Positions 35,713 through 45,034 of a stretch of DNA of 64,000 bases are shown piece after piece (the first letter of the stretch is position 1; the number at the start of each line of letters is the position of its first letter). This DNA comes from Verrucomicrobiaceae bacterium (lineage in GTDB: Bacteria > Verrucomicrobiota > Verrucomicrobiia > Verrucomicrobiales > Verrucomicrobiaceae): positions 172,178 through 236,177 of the forward strand of contig JAIXYN010000014.1 in NCBI GenBank assembly GCA_027490195.1, read 5' to 3'. Made by a program: the position numbers and the translations under genes. Below the pieces are notes generated by a model. The model worked only from the letters and a program-made list of their open reading frames with translations, made no database searches and was not told the DNA's origin.

Positions 35713-38700
35713 ATGCCGCACATCAGTTATCCCGCAGACCTGCCCATCACGGCTCGCCGTGACGAGATCGTCGCTGCCATTCGCCAAAATCAGGTGGTGA
35801 TCCTGGCGGGTGAAACCGGCTCAGGAAAAACCACGCAGTTGCCGAAGATGTGCCTCGAAGCCCTGCACGATGTGCGTGGGCAGATCGGCTGCACGCAGCC
35901 ACGACGCGTGGCGGCGATGAGTGTCTCCAAACGCGTGGCAGAAGAACTGAATGTTCCCTGGGGCCGCGAAGTCGGCTGCAAAATGCGCTTCAGCGACGAC
36001 ACCAGCCGCGACACCCGCATCAAGTTCATGACGGACGGCATCCTGCTGGCCGAGATCCAGAGCGATCCCATGCTGCGGAACTATTCCGTGCTCATTCTCG
36101 ATGAAGCGCACGAACGTTCCCTCAACATCGACTTCCTCCTCGGCTACCTCGTGGGCCTGCTCAAAAAGCGCCCCGACCTGAAACTGCTCGTCACCTCCGC
36201 CACCATCGACACCGAGGCCTTTTCCGCCGCGTTTGGTGGCGCCCCAATCATCGAAGTCTCCGGGCGCATGTTTCCCGTGGATATCCGTTATGCGCCGCTC
36301 TCGGGTGGTGAAGACGACTTCGGCTTCATCGACGGTGCCGCTGCCGCCGTCGAAAACGCCCTCATTGAAACTGACGACGGTGACGTCCTCGTGTTCATGC
36401 CCACCGAGCGTGACATTCGCGAAACGCGTGATCTTCTCGATGGCCGCCTGGGTTCCGGCTTTGAAGTGCTCGCACTTTTTGGTCGCATGGCCTCCGCCGA
36501 GCAGCAGCGCATCTTCCAGCCCGGCCGCAAACGCCGCGTCGTCATCGCTACCAACGTTGCCGAAACATCCATCACCATTCCGCGCATCCGTTACGTGGTG
36601 GATACCGGCCTCGCGCGCATCAGTCACTACAATCCACGCACGCGCACCAAGCGCCTGCCCGTCGAGGCTGTCTCGCAAAGCAGCGCCAACCAACGCGCAG
36701 GCCGTGCAGGCCGCGTGCAGGATGGCATCTGCATTCGCCTCTACTCGCAGGAGGATTTTGACAAGCGCGACCGCTTCACCATGCCGGAGATTCAGCGCGC
36801 AAACCTCGCTGAGGTCATCCTGCGCATGAAGGCCTACAAGCTCGGCGAGATCGAAGACTTCCCCTTCATCAATCCGCCCGTCAGTGCATCCATCCGCGCC
36901 GGTTACGATTTGCTGCACGAACTCGGCTCGCTCAACGAAACGCATGAGCTCACGCCACTTGGCCGCGAACTCGCCCGTCTGCCACTGGATCCCACGCTGG
37001 GCCGCATGCTGCTGCAGGCCCGCGTTGAAAAAGCCTTGCCCGAACTGCTCATCATCGCCGCCGGTTTGAGCATTCCCGACCCCCGCGAACGCCCCGAAGA
37101 AAAGCGCGAGCTCGCCAACGCCGCACACAAGGCCTTCGCTGCACCTGAGTCCGACTTCATCACGCTGCTCAAGATCTGGAACGCCACACCCGAAGCCTCC
37201 GGCGGCTCGCGCAATGGGCTGAGAAAATTCTGCAAATCGAACTTTCTCTCCTTCACCCGCATGCAGGAATGGCGCGATGTGTGGAAACAGCTCTGCGATT
37301 CCTTCAGCGACGATCTGCGCCAGCCGACGCCACCTGCAACCGACGACGCCATCCATCGCAGCATCCTCGCCGCGCAGCTTGGTCACGTCGCGATGAAGGA
37401 GGAGCGCAATCTCTACAAAGCTGCGGGCAATCGTGAAGTGTCCGTCTTTCCCGGCTCCAATCTTTACGAACGCCGCGAGAAAAACGGCAAGGGCAAACCC
37501 GGCCAGGACAAAGGCCGCCAGCCGCCATGGGTCGTCGCCGGTGAGATCGTGCAGACCTCGCAGCTCTTTGCACGCACGCTCGCCAAGGTTGATCCCAACT
37601 GGATCGCCGAACTCGGTGCGCATCTCTGCCAGTTCAAATACAGCGAGCCGCATTGGAATCTCAAAGCCGGGCGTGTGCTCGTCACGCAGCGCGTGCTCAT
37701 TCACGGCCTGGAGGTCAAGCGCCAGCACATTGACTTCCTCAAGGTCGATGCCGTCGGTGCCACGCAGATGTTCATCCGCGCCGCGCTCATCGACAGCCAG
37801 GAGGTGCCCATCACGCTGCGCTTCTACGCGCACAACAACAAGCTGCGGCAGAAGATCGAAACGATGCTCACCCGCGTGCGCAGCAATCGCGTCTATGCCA
37901 TCGAGGAGCGCCTGTTCAATTTCTATGACGCACGCATTAAAAACGTCTCATCGATTCATGATCTGAACCGCTTCGTCAAAGAGCACATCGACGAGCAGCC
38001 AAACTTCCTCTGCGCCACCGAGCAGGAACTCACCGCCGGTGAAGAGTTCGAGGCCGACCTGCAGATGTTCCCGGATCAGGTCGCTCTCGGAAATACCGCA
38101 CTGCCTCTCACCTACAACTACCAGCCCGGTGAAGAAAACGATGGTGTCACCGTGCGCGTGCCCGCGCAGCTCGCCGGTCATCTCACCAGCGGTCAGATTC
38201 AGTGGATGGTCCCCGGCATTCGCGAAGAACTCGCAAACGTCATGCTGCGTGCGCTCCCGAAAGTGATTCGCCGCCAGTTGATGCCCATCGATCCCAAGGC
38301 CCGCGAAATCGCCGCCGACTTTGATCCTGGCCGCGAAGCCTTCCTCGACGCTCTCGCCGATTTCATCACGCGCCGCTATCGCATCCAAGTTCGCGCCGAA
38401 GACTGGCCACCGCAAAGCCTGCCCGCCCATTTGCAGCCGCGCGTGGAGGTGCTCGACCCGAAGAAGAACAACACCGTCATCGCCGCCAGCCGCGACCTCG
38501 ACACCATCCGCACCAGCATGCAGAAGCAGGACCCGCGTTCCGATGCCTGGGACAAGCTGCTGCCGCGCGTCGAACGCTTCGCCTTGAAGTCCTGGTCCTT
38601 CGGCGACCTACCAGAAACTATTATTGTCGAAGAACTCAACGGCACACCCATTCTCGGTTACCTCGGCCTCGTCCTGCGCGAGGGCGAAATCGACGTCCGC

Positions 38701-39420
38701 CTCTTCCGCACCTCCGCCGAAGCCGCACGCCCCACACCCGCCGCCGTTCGTCAGCTCGCCGAGAACACCTTGAGCAAAGACCTCGCCTGGCTGCCCAAAG
38801 AACTCCGCACGATCACTGGCCCCAGCGCCAAACCCCAGCAGCCCGCCAGCTTCCAGGCCGCCCTCACGCAGCTCAATGCTCCCGCTACAGCACCCGCGTC
38901 CAATCTCTCCCAGCAGGCCCACGAGCACATCCTCGCCCACATGCTGCGCTTGCAGCCCACCTTCCCGCTCACCGAAAAACGCTTCTTCACGCTCTGCGAA
39001 ACCGTTCGTCGCGATCTTCCCGCCGTCACTCATCGCGTTAAAACCCTCTTCACGCAGATCCACGACCTCCGCGCCAAGCTCCTCGCGCAGTCCAAACGCT
39101 ACCCCGGCCTCGAACAAGATCTCGCCCGCCTCATTCCCGCCGATCTCCTTGCCACCACACCGCACGAGCAACTTCAGCATCTGCCCCGATATTTAAAAGC
39201 CATCCAGATCCGCAACGAGCGCTGCCTCGCCAATCCCGCCAAGGACATCGAGAAATACAACCTCATCGCCGACTTCGACGGCTGGCAGTCCCACGTTCCC
39301 AAATCCCAGCACGAAACCTTCCGCTGGATGATGGAAGAATACCGCGTCCAAGTCTTCGCCCAGGAGCTCGGCACCGCCCAGCCCGTGAGCGTGAAGCGCC
39401 TGCAGGCCATGTGGGTGTAG
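35713..39420 (+). CDS. hrpA: ATP-dependent RNA helicase HrpA
   Basis: A DEAH-box RNA helicase of 1235 residues, near the usual 1300. Walker A is at 33-40 (GETGSGKT) and DEAH at 130-133. Motif III is VTSATIDTEAF, motif V is TNVAETSITIP and motif VI is QRAGRAGRVQDG. After the helicase core come the winged-helix and ratchet domains, then the C-terminal DUF3418 region typical of HrpA (FPLTEKRFFTLCETVRRDLP). E. coli HrpA resolves stalled ribosomes; the same role is likely here. Codon use changes slightly toward C-rich codons near the 3' end but the frame is intact. The frame opposite is also long and open, which is a composition effect. Confidence 0.96.
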   Translation: MPHISYPADLPITARRDEIVAAIRQNQVVILAGETGSGKTTQLPKMCLEALHDVRGQIGCTQPRRVAAMSVSKRVAEELNVPWGREVGCKMRFSDDTSRDTRIKFMTDGILLAEIQSDPMLRNYSVLILDEAHERSLNIDFLLGYLVGLLKKRPDLKLLVTSATIDTEAFSAAFGGAPIIEVSGRMFPVDIRYAPLSGGEDDFGFIDGAAAAVENALIETDDGDVLVFMPTERDIRETRDLLDGRLGSGFEVLALFGRMASAEQQRIFQPGRKRRVVIATNVAETSITIPRIRYVVDTGLARISHYNPRTRTKRLPVEAVSQSSANQRAGRAGRVQDGICIRLYSQEDFDKRDRFTMPEIQRANLAEVILRMKAYKLGEIEDFPFINPPVSASIRAGYDLLHELGSLNETHELTPLGRELARLPLDPTLGRMLLQARVEKALPELLIIAAGLSIPDPRERPEEKRELANAAHKAFAAPESDFITLLKIWNATPEASGGSRNGLRKFCKSNFLSFTRMQEWRDVWKQLCDSFSDDLRQPTPPATDDAIHRSILAAQLGHVAMKEERNLYKAAGNREVSVFPGSNLYERREKNGKGKPGQDKGRQPPWVVAGEIVQTSQLFARTLAKVDPNWIAELGAHLCQFKYSEPHWNLKAGRVLVTQRVLIHGLEVKRQHIDFLKVDAVGATQMFIRAALIDSQEVPITLRFYAHNNKLRQKIETMLTRVRSNRVYAIEERLFNFYDARIKNVSSIHDLNRFVKEHIDEQPNFLCATEQELTAGEEFEADLQMFPDQVALGNTALPLTYNYQPGEENDGVTVRVPAQLAGHLTSGQIQWMVPGIREELANVMLRALPKVIRRQLMPIDPKAREIAADFDPGREAFLDALADFITRRYRIQVRAEDWPPQSLPAHLQPRVEVLDPKKNNTVIAASRDLDTIRTSMQKQDPRSDAWDKLLPRVERFALKSWSFGDLPETIIVEELNGTPILGYLGLVLREGEIDVRLFRTSAEAARPTPAAVRQLAENTLSKDLAWLPKELRTITGPSAKPQQPASFQAALTQLNAPATAPASNLSQQAHEHILAHMLRLQPTFPLTEKRFFTLCETVRRDLPAVTHRVKTLFTQIHDLRAKLLAQSKRYPGLEQDLARLIPADLLATTPHEQLQHLPRYLKAIQIRNERCLANPAKDIEKYNLIADFDGWQSHVPKSQHETFRWMMEEYRVQVFAQELGTAQPVSVKRLQAMWV

Positions 39421-39423
39421 CGT

Positions 39424-39726
39424 TTACGCGCCGCGCTTTCTCACCTCTTTGCAGCGGCGGTCATAAGTCTTCACATCCCCCGCATCAGTAACAGTAAAGT
39501 TGCCACCCGACACACTACGAACCGTGACCCCAATGGCGCTCAGGCTGCCAAGTCGTTCACAGTCCTGATCATACGTCCGGATCCATCCGCCTTCCACCGT
39601 TACAAAGAAGTCGGATGTATATCCAGCCAGCTCCACCCGGTTGTTTGGCATGCGGCCAACACACCGGCTGTTTTCGTCATACACCCAGATCTGGGATTCT
39701 TTGTTCTCGATATTTGAAATGGCCAT
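39424..39726 (-). CDS. Small protein with three YD-C repeats
   Basis: A 100-residue protein that I do not recognise by name. It contains three related units of about 30 residues: SQIWVYDENSRCVGRM, GWIRTYDQDCERLGSL and GDVKTYDRRCKEVRKR, each with YD followed by a cysteine. Between them lie short strand segments (FFVTVEG, NFTVTDAG). This pattern resembles a small beta-blade repeat and could be a partial propeller or a solenoid. I chose the ATG at 39724-39726; the frame is open further upstream but then overlaps the divergent amidohydrolase. No signal peptide. It ends four bases from the hrpA stop, in convergent orientation. Confidence 0.65.
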   Translation of the reverse strand: MAISNIENKESQIWVYDENSRCVGRMPNNRVELAGYTSDFFVTVEGGWIRTYDQDCERLGSLSAIGVTVRSVSGGNFTVTDAGDVKTYDRRCKEVRKRGA

Positions 39727-39794
39727 GGGATTCAGCCAACCAAGCACGGGCACACCGCTCAGAGAAGAACAAACTGGCTTTTCATGACGTTGGT

Positions 39795-41516
39795 ATGCCG
39801 ATGAAACTCGCTCTCTTGTATACCGCCCTGGTATCCACCTCCCTCCACGCCGCACCCGCCCTGATCCTCCACCACGGCAAAGTCATCACCGTGGACAAAA
39901 ACTTCCGCATCGCCGAAGGCATAGCCATCGACGCAGATGGGCGCATCACAGCCGTGGGGACGAACGATGAAGTTCTCGCCACAAAAGGAGCGGACAGCCA
40001 GCTTATCGATCTCTCCGGAAGAACCGTCCTTCCCGGCCTCATGGACTCCCATGTCCACCCCGGCGCGGCAATGACAGAATTCGATCACGAAATTCCCACG
40101 ATGGAAACCATCGCCGATGTGCTCGCCTACCTGGGTGATCGTGTCAAAGTCTCCAAGCCGGGAGATCTCATCAGCGTCCGTCAGATCTTCATCACACGCC
40201 TCGAAGAAAAACGCTACCCCACCCGCGCAGAACTCGACCGCATCGCGCCCAACAACCCCGTTGTCTTTTCCACCGGCCCGGATTCGATGCTGAACAGCCT
40301 CGCGCTCAAACTCGGCGGTTACAGCCGTGACTACAAAGTGCCCGCAGGCAGCGCCGGCAAAATGGAGGTAGATGCCAATGGAGAACCCACCGGCCTTCTC
40401 CGCAGTCTCAGTCACAACGTCAAAGCGCCCACATCGGCCAAATCCGCCACAGCAGAAGATTCCTATCGCCGTACTGTTGAATTATTCCGCGACTACAACT
40501 CCGTCGGTCTCACCACCGTGGCGGACCGCGATTCCAGCCTCAAGCAGTGTGAGCTTTATCAAAAAATGCTCAGCAAAGGTGACCTCACCGTGCGCATGCG
40601 CCCCTCTCCCGGCATTCCCAGCATGAGCCTCTGGCCCGCCTGCGCAAAAGCCATCGATGAGGTCATCCAGCACCCGCTGACCAAGGAAGACCCCATGCTG
40701 CAAATCATCGGCACCAAGGTCTATCTCGATGGCGGCATGCTCACCGGCAGCGCCTGGATGATTGATCCCTGGGGCATCAGCGAAGCCTACGGCATCAGCG
40801 ATCCTCAGTATCGCGGCGTGCAAAAGATCACACCTGAACGCCTCAAACAGCTCGTCGAAAAAGTGACCGCCGCCGGACTTCAATTCACCGCGCACAGCGT
40901 CGGCGATGCCGCCGTGCAGTTGCTCATCGATACCTATGAAGCTGTGGATGGTCAAAACGCGGGAAGTGTCCGCACCGCACGCAGCAGCGTCACCCACTGC
41001 AACTTCATGCACCCCGACTCCATCGCCAAGGCCGCTAAACTCGGCGTGTGCATCGACCTCCAGCCCATCTGGCTCCAAATGGACGGCCGCACCCTCACCG
41101 GCCACTTCGGCGAGTCACGCATGTCCCGCTTCCAGCCCCTGCGCGCCTGCTTTGATCAAAAAGTCATCGTCGGCGGTGGCAGCGATCACATGCAAAAAAT
41201 TGGCTCCTTCCGCAGCATCAATCCCTACAACCCATGGCTCGGCATGTGGACCTCCATCACCCGTAAAGCCCGCAAACTCGACAAGCCTGTGCACATCGAA
41301 AACGCACTCACTCGCGAAGAAGCCCTGCGCCTTTACACCAGCAATAACGCCTTCCTCCTCAAGTCTGAAAAAAACACCGGCAGCCTCGAACCCGGCAAGC
41401 TCGCCGACATCATCCTCGTAGACCGTGACCCACTGACCTGCCCCATCGACGACCTCGTCCAAACTCAGGTGCTCAAGACCTGGCTCGGCGGCAAAGTTGT
41501 CTTCGAGAAAAAGTGA
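39795..41516 (+). CDS. Secreted amidohydrolase (YtcJ-like)
   Basis: A 573-residue metal-dependent hydrolase of the amidohydrolase 3 family. The first 20 residues form a signal peptide (MPMKLALLYTALVSTSLHAA), so it acts outside the cytosol. The metal site begins with LPGLMDSHVHPG. Further blocks are FTAHSVGDAAVQLLIDTY, SSVTHCNFMHPDSIAK and IVGGGSDHM, the last holding the final aspartate. The tail EPGKLADIILVDRDPL is typical. Substrates of YtcJ-like enzymes are mostly unknown amides. Start could be 39795 or 39801. A triloop-hairpin cluster follows the stop. Confidence 0.9.
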   Translation: MPMKLALLYTALVSTSLHAAPALILHHGKVITVDKNFRIAEGIAIDADGRITAVGTNDEVLATKGADSQLIDLSGRTVLPGLMDSHVHPGAAMTEFDHEIPTMETIADVLAYLGDRVKVSKPGDLISVRQIFITRLEEKRYPTRAELDRIAPNNPVVFSTGPDSMLNSLALKLGGYSRDYKVPAGSAGKMEVDANGEPTGLLRSLSHNVKAPTSAKSATAEDSYRRTVELFRDYNSVGLTTVADRDSSLKQCELYQKMLSKGDLTVRMRPSPGIPSMSLWPACAKAIDEVIQHPLTKEDPMLQIIGTKVYLDGGMLTGSAWMIDPWGISEAYGISDPQYRGVQKITPERLKQLVEKVTAAGLQFTAHSVGDAAVQLLIDTYEAVDGQNAGSVRTARSSVTHCNFMHPDSIAKAAKLGVCIDLQPIWLQMDGRTLTGHFGESRMSRFQPLRACFDQKVIVGGGSDHMQKIGSFRSINPYNPWLGMWTSITRKARKLDKPVHIENALTREEALRLYTSNNAFLLKSEKNTGSLEPGKLADIILVDRDPLTCPIDDLVQTQVLKTWLGGKVVFEKK

Positions 41517-41519
41517 CCG

Positions 41520-41630
41520 GATCCCGAAGGGATCAAAGAAGGTAGCCAGGGGTAAACTCGCGAAGCGAGTGCCACCCCTGGACCCCATGCAAGGTTATGC
41601 CCTTCTCAAGGCCGCATGCCGAAGGTATGC
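41520..41630. repeat. Cluster of GAA-triloop hairpins (REP-like)
   Basis: Directly after the amidohydrolase stop lie three or four small hairpins, each with the loop GAA. They are GATCCC-GAA-GGGATC (41520-41534), ACTCGC-GAA-GCGAGT (41556-41570) nested inside CCAGGGGT/ACCCCTGG (41546-41553 with 41574-41581), and GCATGCC-GAA-GGTATGC (41614-41630). The region lies between convergent genes and probably ends both transcripts. Similar triloop hairpins recur at the right edge of the window, suggesting a dispersed family. Confidence 0.75.
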
Positions 41631-41654
41631 TAGAAACGTTCTTCGTCCCAGCAA

Positions 41655-44477
41655 TCACGCCACCACCTCAATCCGGCTGGTGCCACCCGCGCCGCGAACC
41701 ACGCGCACCTGCGTGGTGAGCCGGTCTTTGAGCAGTTCCACATGAGAGATCAAGCCAATCGTCTTACCGCGTGACCGCAGATTCTCCAGCGCACTCAGCG
41801 AGATCTCAAGTGTCTCGGAATCGAGCGTGCCAAAGCCTTCATCAATGAACAGCGAATCAATCGGGTGATGCCTGCTCGCCAGTTCGCTCAAGCCCAGAGC
41901 CAATGCCAGACTCGCCAGGAAACTCTCGCCACCCGACAGGCTCTCCATCGGGCGGTCCACATTTGCTTGATAAAGATCCACAATGCGCAGATCCAGTTCA
42001 TCGCCTTCGGCCGCCATGAGTCGGTAGCGTTCTGCCAGAGACTTTAAATGCTCATTCGCCAGACCGATAAGCTGGCGCAGCGTGAGCGATTGCGCGAAGC
42101 GCGAAAACTTCGCGCCATCAGCAGAGCCGATCAGTTCCTTCAGCCGCCCCCAGCGCAATGCCTCGGCTTCTGCCGCCTGCAATTCAGCACCGCCAGACTC
42201 ACGCCGCGTCCGCGCCTCATCATCATTGCGGATCTGCTGCTCCAGCGATCCCAGTTCTGTGCGCTTCGTTGCAAAGGCATCGCTCAATCGCTTCGCGTTC
42301 TCATCCAGTTCGCTCAAGGCCTGCTCATCCAGCGCATTCAGTCCCGCAAATGGCTGCCGGCGTGCTTCGAGCTGCTCCAGCTTTGCCATCGCTGCTGCGC
42401 TCTGCGTTTGCAGTGCGTTCAGCCTTGCTTCCGCGTCGTGCCAGCCCTTCTCCGCCGTCGTTACACGGCCGTCATGCTGCTGACGATCTTCACTGAGCGT
42501 CTTTCCACCCAGCAATTCATTCAACTGCGCCTTCAACGCATCCGCCTTCGCCCGCAGAGTCACGCCTTCCGCTTTCAATTCCTCCAGTCGCTTGGTCTTT
42601 GCCGCCTGCTCTTGCTGCGCGAGCTTGATGTCGCTTTCGATTTTCTGCCGTTCTCCGCGCTTTTGAGTCGCCTCCTGCTGCTTTTTCGAGAACGCGGTCG
42701 CGCGTTTTTCCAGCCCATCAACCTCAAGCTCCGCGCTCGCTGGCGACGCAAAGTCGCCCAGTTGGTGTGCAACTGGGAAAGATTGAACCACACCGCGCTT
42801 TTGCTCCTCTTCAGCGCTCCACTGTTCCAACACTCCATCCGTCGGCGCCTCCATCTCACTCACGCGCTTCCGGATCTCCGCGATGCGCTTGTTCTCCGCC
42901 ACCACCTCCGCCTCGTTTTTCGCCAGTTCACGCTCCAGCACCACCACCTCACGATTCGCTTTCTCACGCTGTTGTTCGAGACCCTTGAGCAGCTTTCGAG
43001 CAGCTTGAAGCTGCGATTCAAAATTCGTTTCCGCCTTCGCAAACGGATGTTCCACTGCTCCGCAAAGCGGGCATTCCTCGCCCGGTTTCAAATCCTGCCG
43101 ATGCTCGTCAAATCCCGCCACCTGCTCGGCATGTCTCGTCAGCTCCCGCTGCGCTTCGAGGGCTTTCGCGAGCCGCTCCATCTCCGCACGGTCTCCCTTC
43201 GCCTTGGCAGCCTCTTCAGCACCTTGTTTGAGCAGTGCTGCCACAGCCGCCTCCGCTTTGGCCAGATTTTGATTGAGCGCCAGCGCCTCCGCATGGCGCT
43301 TCCGGCCATCGGCGAGTTTTTCAAATGCGCCACGCCACTCGCGCAGGGCTGCACGCAGTTGTGGCAACGTGCTGCCGAGTTCTGCATCTCCCGCGTTTTT
43401 CTTCAGCCACCCTTCGAGAGCCTGCGTTGCGTCAATGTGCGCGGCCAGCGCCTTTTCGACGGCTTCATGTTGTGCAGCAGCTCCTTTTTGTTCCTTCGCC
43501 CACGTTTGGTACATTGCTCGGCTTTCACCAAGCTGCTTTTCAAACTGATCGCTCTGCGCGGCCATGCCCGCCGCCTGCTCCCACACCGGCTCGCGTTTCG
43601 CGCGTTGCTGCTTCGCCTCTTCAGCAGCGGCCTTCGTCTTTGAAACTTCAGCACTCAGTCCTGCCTGCGATTGCTGCAGCGCATGATGCGCAGCGCTTAG
43701 CTTCGCGATCTCTGCCACGATGACTGCATGCTCGCGCTGGTCCCTCAGTTGCTGTGCTGCTGCCTGGCTCTCGGTCTGGAGTCGTGCGGCGTTCGTTTGG
43801 GCGTTGGTGAGGTTTCCTTCCAGTTGCGCGCGGCCTGCATCGTCCAGCACCGTCACCGCACCGAGACGCTCCTTCAGTGTGCGTGCGGTCTCATCCTTCG
43901 CCTTGTGGGTCTCAAAGGCCAGCACCGACAGGTCGCTGTAAATCTCGGTGCCCGTGATTTTCTCCAGCAGTTCCGCACGCTCGTTCGGCTTGGCTTTCAG
44001 AAACGCTGCAAACTGCCCCTGCGCCAGCAGCACTGAGCGCAAAAAGCGATTTACATCCAGGCCGGTCTTTTCCTCAATGATTCGATCCATCTCAGCCGCC
44101 TTCTCAGCAAGGATCTCTCCGGTGAGCGCATTGGCCAGCCGGCGCTCCACTGGCTGCAGTTTCCCATCCGCCTTGCCACGCGCACGCCGCAGCCTCCAGA
44201 TGGCCCGCAGCGTTTCACCGCCCGTTTCAAAATCCACCTCGGCCAGACATTCCGCCGTATGCCGGCTCATCATCTCATCCGCCCGGTCATTGCCATAACG
44301 TGCCGCGCGGCCATACAGCGCCAGCGTCATCGCATCCAGCAAAGTCGATTTCCCCGCGCCCGTCGGACCCGTGATCAAAAACACCCCCGCTGCGCTCAGC
44401 GGCACTGCATCAAACCGCACCTCATGCGTACCGCTGAGCGAGTTGAGATTCTGAAGTCGAACGGCTAGGAGGCGCAT
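41655..44477 (-). CDS. sbcC: Exonuclease subunit SbcC
   Basis: SbcC is the Rad50-like ATPase of the SbcCD nuclease, which opens DNA hairpins and trims ends. The 940 residues are of usual length. Walker A is in FLITGPTGAGKSTLLDAM near residue 40. Two long coiled-coil arms surround the zinc hook CPLC near residue 470 (GEECPLCGAVEHP). The C-terminal ATPase half has the signature LSGGESFLASLALALGLSEL and Walker B in DSLFIDEGFGTLD. Coiled-coil parts are rich in Ala, Glu, Lys and Gln. sbcD lies upstream in the same direction but a small unrelated gene is inserted between them. Convergent with the amidohydrolase. Confidence 0.95.
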   Translation of the reverse strand: MRLLAVRLQNLNSLSGTHEVRFDAVPLSAAGVFLITGPTGAGKSTLLDAMTLALYGRAARYGNDRADEMMSRHTAECLAEVDFETGGETLRAIWRLRRARGKADGKLQPVERRLANALTGEILAEKAAEMDRIIEEKTGLDVNRFLRSVLLAQGQFAAFLKAKPNERAELLEKITGTEIYSDLSVLAFETHKAKDETARTLKERLGAVTVLDDAGRAQLEGNLTNAQTNAARLQTESQAAAQQLRDQREHAVIVAEIAKLSAAHHALQQSQAGLSAEVSKTKAAAEEAKQQRAKREPVWEQAAGMAAQSDQFEKQLGESRAMYQTWAKEQKGAAAQHEAVEKALAAHIDATQALEGWLKKNAGDAELGSTLPQLRAALREWRGAFEKLADGRKRHAEALALNQNLAKAEAAVAALLKQGAEEAAKAKGDRAEMERLAKALEAQRELTRHAEQVAGFDEHRQDLKPGEECPLCGAVEHPFAKAETNFESQLQAARKLLKGLEQQREKANREVVVLERELAKNEAEVVAENKRIAEIRKRVSEMEAPTDGVLEQWSAEEEQKRGVVQSFPVAHQLGDFASPASAELEVDGLEKRATAFSKKQQEATQKRGERQKIESDIKLAQQEQAAKTKRLEELKAEGVTLRAKADALKAQLNELLGGKTLSEDRQQHDGRVTTAEKGWHDAEARLNALQTQSAAAMAKLEQLEARRQPFAGLNALDEQALSELDENAKRLSDAFATKRTELGSLEQQIRNDDEARTRRESGGAELQAAEAEALRWGRLKELIGSADGAKFSRFAQSLTLRQLIGLANEHLKSLAERYRLMAAEGDELDLRIVDLYQANVDRPMESLSGGESFLASLALALGLSELASRHHPIDSLFIDEGFGTLDSETLEISLSALENLRSRGKTIGLISHVELLKDRLTTQVRVVRGAGGTSRIEVVA

Positions 44478-44515
44478 GAGTGCAAAATATTATAGCTGGA
44501 GAATGGAGCTCAGCT

Positions 44516-45019
44516 TTATCTCGATAGCAGTTTTTCAAAAAGCCTGCTCCAAATGCTCTTGGGAGGTGCAGGATAAGTTTCAGCGGGTATTCCAATCAGT
44601 GATGGGCCGCTGAGCACCGCCCCATTGAGATTTGCTCCTGCATTCAAAGCATTGCTGACAGTGTTAGTCATGGAACCCCTCGAAGCAATATTCAGGAATA
44701 ACTCCTGGGGGCCTGCATGATGAATGCGCTGGGCTATTTTTATTGCTTCAACAAAAATGGGTTCTTCGACAAGCTTGAACTCGAACCACTTCCCCTTGGA
44801 ATTCTTGGCTGAGAAGGTGGTTGGAAGTATGATTTCGGAGGAAATATGCCCAACAAGTACCATTCCGAATGCTTCCGCGATCCAGTCTATCAATCGGCGG
44901 GCCAGCATTTTATCCTGGGCAAGCGACAACACTTCAGATTCAATCTCATCGTTGGTGATGCCCGTTCTTCCGAGAATAGAAACGGCCTGCTCGACTAGTT
45001 CGACTGGGATGGTATTCAT
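44516..45019 (-). CDS. Unknown 167-residue protein between sbcD and sbcC
   Basis: I do not recognise this protein. The 167 residues have no signal peptide or membrane helix. The N-terminal half is helical (VELVEQAVSILGRTGITNDE, then LARRLIDWIAEAFGMVL). The middle has short strands (ISSEIILPTTF, WFEFKLVEEPIFVEAI), and SMTNTVSNALNAGANLNGAV is Asn-rich. The C-terminus is basic (WSRLFEKLLSR). Its base composition is visibly more AT-rich than the flanking sbc genes, hinting at transfer. It lies 15 bases after sbcD and 38 before sbcC in the same direction, so it is likely co-transcribed. A role with SbcCD is speculation. Confidence 0.75.
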   Translation of the reverse strand: MNTIPVELVEQAVSILGRTGITNDEIESEVLSLAQDKMLARRLIDWIAEAFGMVLVGHISSEIILPTTFSAKNSKGKWFEFKLVEEPIFVEAIKIAQRIHHAGPQELFLNIASRGSMTNTVSNALNAGANLNGAVLSGPSLIGIPAETYPAPPKSIWSRLFEKLLSR

Positions 45020-45034
45020 GACTTTGTGGCTTGT

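Noticed and set aside
35821..37833. 670-codon open frame antisense to hrpA
   Set aside because: It lies wholly opposite a clearly conserved helicase; long antisense frames are expected in GC-rich genes, and no family resemblance is seen.
42048..43643. 531-codon open frame antisense to sbcC
   Set aside because: Its Leu/Arg-rich composition is what the reverse of the Glu/Lys/Gln-rich coiled coil gives.
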